From positions 620,001 through 684,000 of the forward strand of contig CAXBFJ010000001.1 in the NCBI GenBank assembly GCA_963975245.1: DNA of 64,000 bases, written 5' to 3'. The notes beneath the pieces are model-generated. The model saw nothing but the letters and a program-made list of their open reading frames with translations. It ran no database searches and was not told the DNA's origin. Positions 25,740-34,400 of the stretch are shown here, one piece after another. The DNA comes from Panacagrimonas sp963975245. Its GTDB lineage: Bacteria; Pseudomonadota; Gammaproteobacteria; Nevskiales; Nevskiaceae. The translations under genes and the position numbers were made by a program. Numbering within the stretch: position 1 is the first letter of the stretch; each line of letters starts with the position of its first letter.

Positions 25740-26522
25740 TCAGCCGAAGCGTGAAAAGTCCGGTTTACGCTTTTCCAGGAAGGCGCCGATGGCTTCCTGC
25801 GCTTCGGGATACTTGAGCATGGGTACGAAGTGGAAAGCCTCCAGGGGAATTGCCTGACTCACAGTGGCATCAGTCCAGCGCTTCATCAGTCGCTTGGTGG
25901 TGCGCAATGCGTTGGGAGGCTGAGCAGCGAGTTTTTTGGCTCTTTCATTGACGCGTTCGGCAAGACCTTCCGGTGGCAGTACCTCATTGACCAGGCCGCA
26001 TTCTCTTGCGTGTTCTGCCGTAAAGGCTTCGCCGAACATTGCCAGTTCCATGGCCTTCGCATGCCCCATGATTCTCGGCATCAGATAGGTTGACGCGTAT
26101 TCCGGAACAATTCCGATGTTTACGAAGGGCAGCTGAAAACGGGCGCTCTTGCTTGCGTAGATCAGGTCGCAATGAAGCAGCATGGTGACACCAACGCCAA
26201 TAGCCAATCCATTGACGGATGCAATCACCGGTTTTGGAAAGGCCGCGAGGGCATTCATGAACTGAATCACGGGCGCATCACCGCCACCATCCGCTCTTTT
26301 GAGGAAATCAACCATGTCATTGCCGGCGCAGAATGAGTCCTCTGAACCCGTCAGCACCAGAATGCGTACTTCGGGGTCCGTTGCAGCGGCGCGAATAGAC
26401 GCGGCCAGAACAGAGTACATGTCCTGGGTCAGCGAATTCTTCTTGTCAGCGCGGTTCAACTGTAGCGTGAGGACACTGCCATCACGAGACTGCTTCACGG
26501 GAAGTGCTTCGGCTTTTTCCAT
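25740..26522 (-). CDS. enoyl-CoA hydratase/isomerase family protein
   Basis: A 260-residue crotonase-fold enzyme acting on acyl-CoA, in beta-oxidation or a related path. The oxyanion-hole segments are DSFCAGNDMVDF and VNGLAIGVGVTMLLHCDL. The block FQLPFVNIGIVPEYASTYLMPRIMG covers the usual catalytic Glu region. The last part (YPEAQEAIGAFLEKRKPDF) is typical. The closeness of ETF genes fits fatty acid oxidation. Whether it is a hydratase or isomerase cannot be told. It lies 51 bp after ilvB on the same strand. Confidence 0.88.
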   Translation of the reverse strand: MEKAEALPVKQSRDGSVLTLQLNRADKKNSLTQDMYSVLAASIRAAATDPEVRILVLTGSEDSFCAGNDMVDFLKRADGGGDAPVIQFMNALAAFPKPVIASVNGLAIGVGVTMLLHCDLIYASKSARFQLPFVNIGIVPEYASTYLMPRIMGHAKAMELAMFGEAFTAEHARECGLVNEVLPPEGLAERVNERAKKLAAQPPNALRTTKRLMKRWTDATVSQAIPLEAFHFVPMLKYPEAQEAIGAFLEKRKPDFSRFG

Positions 26523-26573
26523 TTTGCTTGCAAGGCCAGGTTTGAGTGCAATTGCGGAGTCAGACTTTGAATC

Positions 26574-28415
26574 TCAGAACAGATCTGCTTTGTCGCCCGT
26601 ACTGTCTTGGGCTTCGTCGCGCGCAGCAATCCAGTCGCCAGTGATCATCTGCCGGTAACTCATGCCGGGGCCCACCATGGGGTACACCGAAGCCATGGGG
26701 TCAATGACGACTTCCAGGAAAGCGGGTCCAGGAAAATCAATGAATTCTTTTGCAACCCGCTCGAGGTCAGCCTTGTGCTCCACACGCTTGGCGAACTCAA
26801 AGCCATCAGCCTCGGCTGCCTTGATGAAATCCTTGCGATGCAGACTCTTGTCCGAGCCCGAATAACGCGAAGCGAAGAACAGTCGCTGCCATTGCTTCAC
26901 CATGCCGTCGCCATAATTGTTGAGCACGACAATCTTGACCGGCAGGTTATAGGTGGTGGCGGTTTCCAGTTCTCCCAGATTCATTCGAATGGAAGCATCG
27001 CCATCGATGTCGATGACGACACAGTCCTTGCGCGCAAACGCAGCGCCAATGGCCGCCGGTAGTCCGAAGCCCATCGTGCCCATCGAGCCAGAGGTCAGCC
27101 ACAGCCGGGGTTGCTTGAAGTCGAAGTACTGTGCGGCCCACATCTGGTGCTGGCCCACGCCGGTAGACACCACCGCATTGCCCTGCGTGATTGCGTTCAG
27201 CGCTTCAATCACGGCGTGAGGCTGAATGGCATCTCCTTCGCGCTCATAGTTCATCGCGTGCGTCTTCTTGAGTTCCGCAATGTGCTGATGCCAGGGCGCA
27301 AAGGCGGGCTGGAATCCCTTTGCCTGGATATAGCTGGTCAGCTTGCTGAGCGCCTGAGACACGTCGCCCACGTGGTGCCAGTCAACCGACTTGACCTTGC
27401 CGATCTCCGCAGGATCAATATCCAGATGCGCAATGTGTTTTGCGTTGGGGGCGAACTTTGACGGCACGCCAGCCACGCGGTCGTCGAACCGGGCACCGAC
27501 CGCGATCAGAAAGTCGCAATCATCGACGGCGTAGTTTGCAAAGGCGGTGCCGTGCATGCCCAGCATCTGCAAGGACAACTCACGCGTTGTGTCGTAAGCG
27601 CCAATGCCCATCAGCGTGGTTGTTACCGGAATGCCAAATGCATCGGAGAACGCCCGCAGTTGCTCTGAAGCTCCGCCGTTGATCACGCCACCACCGGCAT
27701 ACAGCAGGGGACGGCTGGATTGCTTGAGCATGGCCAGGAAGCTTTCCGCATCTTCCTCATCCAGCGTGTTGGACACGATCTTGTTCAGACGGGCGCGATA
27801 ACCGGGCAGGGGCAGGACACCCTGACCCCGAAACGGGCCGCTCCAGTTCTGCACATCCTTGGGAATATCCACGACCACCGGGCCAGGTCGGCCGCTGCGG
27901 GCAATCTCGAAGGCACTGCGCAGGGTGGCCTCGAGCTTGTTCGGATCGGTCACCAGAAACACGTGTTTGGCAGCCGAGCCCATGATGGTGCTCACCGGGG
28001 CTTCCTGGAAGCCGTCCGAGCCGATCGCGGCGGTGGGAACCTGCCCACACAGCACCACGATGGGAATGGAGTCGGCAGCGCAATCCCGTACCGGCGTTAC
28101 CGTGTTGGTTGCACCGGGACCGGAAGTCACCAGGCAGACGCCCACTTTGCCGGAAGCACGGGCATAGCCGGCGGCCATAAAGCCGGCGGCCTGTTCATTT
28201 GCAGGCACGATCAAGGGCATGGGCTCCACGCCGTCCGTGCCACGGTGGGTTTCGTTGTAGCGAAACACAGCGTCGTAGGTTGGCAGAATGGCGCCGCCTG
28301 AGTACCCGAAAATGACGTCTACACCTTCATCCGCCAGCACCTGGACGACGGTTTCGGCGCCACTCAGGGTGATATCGGATTCGGAGCTTTCGGGTATGGG
28401 CATTGCGGCATTCAT
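26574..28415 (-). CDS. ilvB: acetolactate synthase large subunit (ThDP enzyme)
   Basis: Catalytic subunit that makes acetolactate or acetohydroxybutyrate in branched-chain amino acid synthesis. The 613-residue protein has the ThDP-activating Glu74 in PANEQAAGFMA, GVCLVTSGPGATN, and the ThDP-diphosphate motif DIDGDASIRMN before LPVKIVVLNN. The C-terminus (after about 585) is longer than usual, ending in an acidic tail. I chose the ATG at 28415; the ATG at 28403 is also possible. It is divergent from the small-subunit gene, with 209 bp between, which is unusual because the two are normally in one operon. Confidence 0.93.
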   Translation of the reverse strand: MNAAMPIPESSESDITLSGAETVVQVLADEGVDVIFGYSGGAILPTYDAVFRYNETHRGTDGVEPMPLIVPANEQAAGFMAAGYARASGKVGVCLVTSGPGATNTVTPVRDCAADSIPIVVLCGQVPTAAIGSDGFQEAPVSTIMGSAAKHVFLVTDPNKLEATLRSAFEIARSGRPGPVVVDIPKDVQNWSGPFRGQGVLPLPGYRARLNKIVSNTLDEEDAESFLAMLKQSSRPLLYAGGGVINGGASEQLRAFSDAFGIPVTTTLMGIGAYDTTRELSLQMLGMHGTAFANYAVDDCDFLIAVGARFDDRVAGVPSKFAPNAKHIAHLDIDPAEIGKVKSVDWHHVGDVSQALSKLTSYIQAKGFQPAFAPWHQHIAELKKTHAMNYEREGDAIQPHAVIEALNAITQGNAVVSTGVGQHQMWAAQYFDFKQPRLWLTSGSMGTMGFGLPAAIGAAFARKDCVVIDIDGDASIRMNLGELETATTYNLPVKIVVLNNYGDGMVKQWQRLFFASRYSGSDKSLHRKDFIKAAEADGFEFAKRVEHKADLERVAKEFIDFPGPAFLEVVIDPMASVYPMVGPGMSYRQMITGDWIAARDEAQDSTGDKADLF

Positions 28416-28624
28416 GAGACTGCTGACAGATCGGGGAAAAAAGAGGCGATTTATAACATAAACCGGCCCCGCAGCCGATGCCCGAATGCCGTAATTTGCT
28501 GTCGCCAAGGGCGGTGCGGAGGTATCCAGCCGTCCTGCTGACTGCTTCCAGGCGACTGGCCCGAGCTTGCCCCGAAACCCTCACAGGATTAAAGTCGCGC
28601 CCCTTTCCTGCTGGGATTCCGGCC

Positions 28625-29125
28625 TTGCGCCATATCATTTCCATACTGTTGCAGAACGAAGCGGGTGCCCTTGCACGGGTGGCCAACATGTTCTCCGCCC
28701 GTGGCTACAACATCGACTCCCTGTCGGTTGCGCCGACGCACGACTCGACTGTGTCGCGGCTCACGCTTGTCACCAATGGCTCGGATGACGTCGTTCATCA
28801 GATTGTTCAGCAGACCCGCAAGCTGATTGACGTGGTCGAGATTGAAGATCTGGTAACTCAGGACCATCTGGAGTGCGAGTTGGTTCTGATCAAGGTTGAG
28901 GCCAGTGGAGACGTGATCGCGCAGGTTACCGAGTGCGCCCGCAAGCATCGGGCAATCCTGCTGGACGAAAGCGCCGAGACCCGAACCATTCGCCTCGCCG
29001 GTACCGGCGCAGAGGTCGACGAGTTCGTCAGCGAGCTGTCAGCGATTGCAGATGTACTCGAACTGGTTCGCAGCGGTGTGGCTGCACTCGGTCGTGGCAC
29101 GCAGATCATGGCGATGCCTGCCTAG
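28625..29125 (+). CDS. ilvN: acetolactate synthase small (regulatory) subunit
   Basis: Regulatory partner of IlvB that gives feedback inhibition by valine. The 166-residue protein starts at TTG 28625, giving the family N-terminus (M)RHIISILLQNEAGALARVANMFSARGYNI, an ACT domain that runs to about residue 75. The C-terminal ALS small-subunit domain follows. The frame is open upstream to 28478, but that part is not conserved. ilvC follows after 107 bp on the same strand. Confidence 0.94.
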   Translation: MRHIISILLQNEAGALARVANMFSARGYNIDSLSVAPTHDSTVSRLTLVTNGSDDVVHQIVQQTRKLIDVVEIEDLVTQDHLECELVLIKVEASGDVIAQVTECARKHRAILLDESAETRTIRLAGTGAEVDEFVSELSAIADVLELVRSGVAALGRGTQIMAMPA

Positions 29126-29232
29126 AGTCAGCGTCCCTCACGCATGCGTGGCAACCGTGATTTTCCTGGTGCCGCGCTTATTCAAGTTTCATATCAACAC
29201 TTTCAAGAAACGCTTTCCGGAGTTTTCAGACT

Positions 29233-30255
29233 ATGAGCATCACGGTTTATTACGACAAAGACGCAGACCTTTCAATTATCCAGTCCAAGAAGGTCGCGAT
29301 TCTGGGATATGGCTCACAGGGCCATGCCCATGCGCTTAACCTGAAGGATTCAGGCGTTGATGTCACCGTGGCGCTGCGCAAAGGCTCCAAGAGCTGGGAC
29401 AAGGCCGTCAACAGCGGCCTGGCAGTCAAGGAAGTTGGCGAAGCTGTGAAAGGTGCAGATCTGGTGATGATTCTGGCCCCTGATCAGGATCAGGCCGCCA
29501 TCTACAAAGAATCCGTGGCTCCCAACCTCAAGCAGGGTGCAGCACTGGCTTTTGCGCATGGATTCAACATTCACTTTGGCCTGATTGAGCCGCGTGCCGA
29601 TCTCGACGTGATCATGATTGCCCCCAAGGGCCCCGGACACACGGTGCGCAGCACCTACACACAGGGCGGCGGCGTGCCGAGCCTGATCGCCATTAGCCAG
29701 GACGCCACGGGCAGTGCCAAGCAGATCGCGCTTTCATATGCCTCAGCCAATGGTGGTGGCCGAGCCGGCATCATCGAGACCAATTTCCGCGAAGAAACCG
29801 AAACCGATCTGTTCGGCGAGCAGGCGGTCCTTTGCGGCGGCGCAACCGCGCTGGTCCAGGCTGGGTTTGAGACGCTGGTTGAAGCTGGGTACGCCCCTGA
29901 AATGGCTTACTTCGAGTGCCTGCACGAACTCAAGCTGATTGTTGACCTGATGTACGAAGGCGGCATGGCCAACATGCGCTACTCCATTTCCAATACGGCT
30001 GAATACGGCGACTACACGCGCGGCCCGCGTGTGGTGACCGAAGAAACCAAGAAGGAAATGAAGAAGATCCTCACCGAGATCCAGACCGGCCAGTTCGCGC
30101 GCGAGTTCGTGCTTGAGAACCAGGCGGGCGGCCCCACGCTGAAAGCGCGTCGCCGCATCGGTGCCGAGCACCAGATCGAGGAAGTGGGCGCCAAGCTGCG
30201 CGGCATGATGCCCTGGATCGCCAAGAACAAGCTGGTCGACAAGACCAAGAACTAA
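29233..30255 (+). CDS. ilvC: ketol-acid reductoisomerase (class I)
   Basis: Isomerises and reduces acetolactate with NADPH. The 340-residue length shows the short class I form. The cofactor loop is LGYGSQGHAHALNL (24-37) and the acidic metal site is in ETNFREETETDLFGEQ and CLHELKLIVDL. The SITVYYDKDADL start follows GGAGTTTTCAGACT. It is downstream of ilvN and ends at the strong hairpin at 30292-30322. Confidence 0.98.
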   Translation: MSITVYYDKDADLSIIQSKKVAILGYGSQGHAHALNLKDSGVDVTVALRKGSKSWDKAVNSGLAVKEVGEAVKGADLVMILAPDQDQAAIYKESVAPNLKQGAALAFAHGFNIHFGLIEPRADLDVIMIAPKGPGHTVRSTYTQGGGVPSLIAISQDATGSAKQIALSYASANGGGRAGIIETNFREETETDLFGEQAVLCGGATALVQAGFETLVEAGYAPEMAYFECLHELKLIVDLMYEGGMANMRYSISNTAEYGDYTRGPRVVTEETKKEMKKILTEIQTGQFAREFVLENQAGGPTLKARRRIGAEHQIEEVGAKLRGMMPWIAKNKLVDKTKN

Positions 30256-30291
30256 GGCTCGCTTAAGAAAATCCTTGGCGCAGGATTCATG

Positions 30292-30322
30292 AGGCCCACC
30301 ATCGGCGTAAGATGGTGGGCCT
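30292..30322 (+). terminator. terminator after ilvC
   Basis: A perfect 12-bp stem (30292-30303 with 30311-30322) closes a 7-base loop and is followed by ATTTGT. It sits 36 bp after the ilvC stop and separates it from pssA, whose ATG is 34 bases further on. Confidence 0.8.
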
Positions 30323-30356
30323 ATTTGTGCCAACGGCAGTACGCCGGAACCTGAAG

Positions 30357-31130
30357 ATGCAAGACGACACACCGCCAGTTTCGCGAAAGAAGGGCGTCTA
30401 TCTTCTGCCCAACCTGTTCACCACCGTTACGCTTTTTGGCGGCTTTTACGGTGTGGTGATGGCAATGACCGGGCGCTTTGAGAACGCCGCGGTGGGTGTT
30501 CTTGCAGCAATGATTGCCGACGCGCTGGATGGGCGCATCGCGCGTATGACCGGAAGCGAAAGCGACTTCGGCAAGGAATACGATTCGCTCTGTGACATGG
30601 TGGCCTTTGGCGTGGCGGCCAGCATCATCATGTTCGCCTTTAGCCTTCAGCACCTCTCGGCATATCCGTGGCTTGGCGGACGTCTGGGCTGGGTGCTGGC
30701 CTTCAGTTTTACCGCCTGCGCCGCCTTGCGCCTGGCGCGCTTCAATGTGCTGGTTGCCATTGCCGGTGGTTCGAAAGATTTCTTCGGGCTCCCCAGTCCG
30801 GCTGCTGCGGGCCTGATCACCTTTTTCGTATGGGCCGCACATGATCTGGGCCTCAGCGGGCAAGACGTGTTGATTGTTGCGGGGCCGCTGACCCTGGTGA
30901 CCGGCCTGTTGATGGTGTCGAGCATTCGCTACAACAGTTTCAAGAAGCTCGACCTTGCCGGGCCGATGCGTTTTCTGTCCTTTGCCGCGGTGGTTGGCGC
31001 CTTGTTGCTGGTCATGATCAGCCCGCCGAAGATGCTGTTCCTGATCTTCTTCCTGTATGCGCTGTCTGGCCCTGTCAGCCTGATCTGGGCGAAGAAGGGC
31101 ACAAAGGCGCGAGGAACTACGACGCCCTGA
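30357..31130 (+). CDS. pssA: CDP-diacylglycerol-serine O-phosphatidyltransferase
   Basis: Makes phosphatidylserine, the precursor of phosphatidylethanolamine, in the inner membrane. The 257-residue protein has several membrane spans. The CDP-alcohol phosphatidyltransferase motif runs from Asp58-Gly59 through Ala62-Arg63, Gly72, Asp76 and Asp80. It is the membrane-spanning PssA type, not the phospholipase-D-like type of E. coli. The start at 30357 (MQDDTPPVSRKK) is used because upstream codons overlap the terminator hairpin. Confidence 0.93.
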   Translation: MQDDTPPVSRKKGVYLLPNLFTTVTLFGGFYGVVMAMTGRFENAAVGVLAAMIADALDGRIARMTGSESDFGKEYDSLCDMVAFGVAASIIMFAFSLQHLSAYPWLGGRLGWVLAFSFTACAALRLARFNVLVAIAGGSKDFFGLPSPAAAGLITFFVWAAHDLGLSGQDVLIVAGPLTLVTGLLMVSSIRYNSFKKLDLAGPMRFLSFAAVVGALLLVMISPPKMLFLIFFLYALSGPVSLIWAKKGTKARGTTTP

Positions 31131-31400
31131 AGCAGCAGTAGGGCCTTGCGGATTTATCCTGAGGTTCCCGCGATGTGCTTTGATTCACGCGAATCAGCTG
31201 CCATCTTCGAAGTTGTACTTGTTCTCATGAACAGGATTCGCCTTAAATAGCACCACTGCAGAACGCACCGTTCGGCAGTCTCAGATTGGAATTGCCGCGC
31301 AATTCCCCGTGCTCGGAAAGGGAGAGTCCATGTCACGCGATCTCAGCATTGTGCGCAATGAGTGCACATCGTTCGTCCTGACCTCGAAAGAGGTTTGCCG

Positions 31401-34400
31401 ATGAGCAACAAGATTCGATTCCGGGGTGAGGCGCAGCCTGCTTCAAGTCAAATTCCGCTTACTTCTGATACGCGTCTGGCGCCGCTGTTGAGCATGCGTC
31501 CGGGCAGTGCCAGAGATGGTGCGGGCACCGTCGAGATCTCAGGAGACGACCTGGTTCGCGTCCGCTTCGACAACGATCTGGTCATGTGGCTGCGCGCGGA
31601 TGATCTGGCCGCCGATTACGGTCGCGTTGAAGTTGCACGCGATGGGGGTGCGCCGATCTGTGAGATCGTGGGGCCGCAAGTGGAGCCGGGCGAACGCGGC
31701 CTGCTCAAGATTGGCATTCGCCTGCTCGAATTTTTTGGGGTTGATCTGGCGGGCAAGGCAGCACAGAGCCTCGGCAAGAAAGCCGAAACCGCGATTCTCA
31801 AGAACGCGCCCGGGCTCTACCGGGTGCCGCTCGATTCCGACCTGCATTTTTCACCTGTCAGCGCCGCACAGATTCAGGGTTTGTCAGGCCCCATCCTGAT
31901 GTTCGTGCACGGTACAGCATCGAGCATGACAGGCAGTTTTTCTGGACTCTGGGAGACCTCCGCTGGCCTTGAGGCGCGCAAGGCCATGCACGCGCTCTAC
32001 GCAGATCGAAGCTTTGCTTTCGAGCATCGCTCGCTAAGCGTGTCTCCTATCGACAATGCGCTTGAGCTTGCACAGATGCTGCCCAGTGACGCCGAGATTC
32101 ATCTGGTCAGTCACTCTCGAGGGGGTCTGGTCAGCGAATTGATGTGTTTGGGGTCGCGCACGGAGTCAGCAACGTTTGACCAGCCGCTGGACGACGGCGC
32201 GACCTTACTCGATACCCTGTTCTCAGACGATCCGGCGATGGGCCAGGAGCTGGGCTTGCCGCGATTGTTTGGCGCACCAGCACAGGCGTATCAGGAGGCT
32301 CGCCAGCAACAGCGGGACCAGTTCCGCCTGCTGCTCAAGACACTGGATGACAAGCGGTTCAAGGTCTCCAGGTTTGTGCGCGTGGCCTGTCCTGCTCGTG
32401 GTACCACGCTGGCGTCCGGTCGCCTGGATCGCTGGTTGTCGGTGTTGAACACGATCATGGAGCACGGCGGGCTCGATACCCTGGCCGGTGGCGCCGTGAG
32501 TGATTTCCTCGACTTTGTGCTGTCCGTGGTCAAGGAAAGGACCGATCCGCGTTCCTTGCCTGGACTCGAGGCGATGATGCCGGGCTCACCCCTGATTCGC
32601 CTGCTCAACCTGCCAACTTTGCAGGTGAGTGCTGACCTTTCCGTCATCGCCGGTGATGTGCAGGGTGACTCGATCTGGTCGCGCCTCAAGCTGCTGGCGA
32701 CAGACTGGTTCTATGGTGGTGAGCATGACCTGGTGGTCAACACGCCCTCCATGCTGGGCGGGGCGAGGCGACCTGACCATGGCGCGCGATTTGAGCGCGA
32801 CCAGGGCGCCAGCGTGAACCATTTCAACTACTTCAAGAACGAGAAGACCATCCGTCTGCTGGCGTCCGGTCTGACGCGCACAGAAGGCAACTTGGGCGGG
32901 TTTCGGCCGATATCCTCTGCCAGTGAACATGTGCCTGGCCTTGAAAAGGCAATTGCGCGCAGCCGGTCCGGTTCCACGCCGCGACCGATTGCCATCATGT
33001 TGCCCGGCACCATGGGGTCTGCACTTCGGGTGGGTTCCAAGGACATCTGGCTGCATTACCGCCGCCTGATGTTCGGCGGGCTCGGCAAGCTTGAGTTCGG
33101 GCGGGGCGCAGAGCCGCACAGCTTGTTGGAAGGCTTCTATGGGCCGCTCGTTTCGTTTCTCAGTAATAGCCACCGCGTAGAAATCTTTCCCTACGACTGG
33201 CGCCACTCCGTGCGCGAAGCAGCGGGGCGACTTGCGGAAAAGATCGAGCAGTTGCTTCCCGAATGTGAGCGCGACGAACAACCCCTGCGGCTGGTCGCGC
33301 ACTCCATGGGAGGGCTGGTTGTTCGAGCTTTCATCGCGCAGCGGCCGGAACTCTGGGCGCGTATCTGCGCGCTGCCGGATAGTCGCTTGATCATGCTGGG
33401 CACGCCCAATCGCGGCTCTCATGAGGCGATGCGCTGGCTCGCCGGCTGCAACCCCACGCAGAAGAAACTGATCCTGCTCGACCTGACCCGCGACCGCGAC
33501 GAGATGATTGATGTCGTGCGCCGCTATCCCGGCCTGCTCGAACTGCTGCCATCTTCCGGCGCGCCGGACTTTGCGGATGGCGAGGTCTGGAAAGCGCTCA
33601 AGCAGGAGTTGTCCGAAAGCTGGTCACTGCCGCTGGCGTCAGCGCTGCGAGAAGCGCGCAAGACCTGGCAGTTGATCGAGGCATCGCCGGTAGATCCACA
33701 GCACATGGTCTACATCGCCGGCTGCCAGGATGAGACCGTGGTGGACTATCGCGTGCAGACCGGTCGCCGCGGTCAGCCCGAACTCCAATTCATGGCAACA
33801 GCCGAAGGCGACGGCACGGTGCCCTGGTCATCGGGGCGTCTGGATGAGGTGGCGTTCTACTACGTGCCGGGTGTCGCACACGATGCGCTCTGCGCTGCCA
33901 GTTGGGCTTTTCCGGCCTATCTTGAATTGATCGAAAACGGCCGCAGTGCGCGCCTGAGTACCTCGCCCCCGGGTAATGCAAGAGGTCACCGCACCGGTGA
34001 GATCTTCCCGATCAGCGATCGCCCGGTGACCGATTCTCTCCCTAGCGAGAAAGAATTCATGCAACCGCTTCTGGGCCTGCAGGCGGTTCTTTCCGGACAG
34101 TCTGGCACCGACCGTTCAGCGCCCCCCGTACGGGTCTCCATTCGCCATGGCGACCTGGCCTATGCCCGTTACCCGGTCGTGGTCGGGCATTATTTGGGCG
34201 ACGCCATCATCGGCGCAGAGCGGGCGCTGGACTGGAGACTGGATGGCAAGCTGTCGCAGCAGCGTGCCCTGGGCCTGTATCCGGGCGCTGCCGGTAGTCA
34301 TGCAGTGTTCCTGCAGGCCGATGCGCAGGATCAGCCGCCGGGGGCCCTGGTGCTCGGCCTGGGGCAAGTGGGCAGTCTGTCGCCCGGCGCGCTGGAACAA

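Noticed and set aside
31131..31400. Prophage or mobile-element boundary before the CHAT operon
   Set aside because: No integrase, transposase, attachment repeat or tRNA was found next to it, so transfer cannot be supported from this window.
32586..33422. 278-codon open frame on the minus strand
   Set aside because: Antisense to the giant lipase-CHAT gene; translation is not protein-like.
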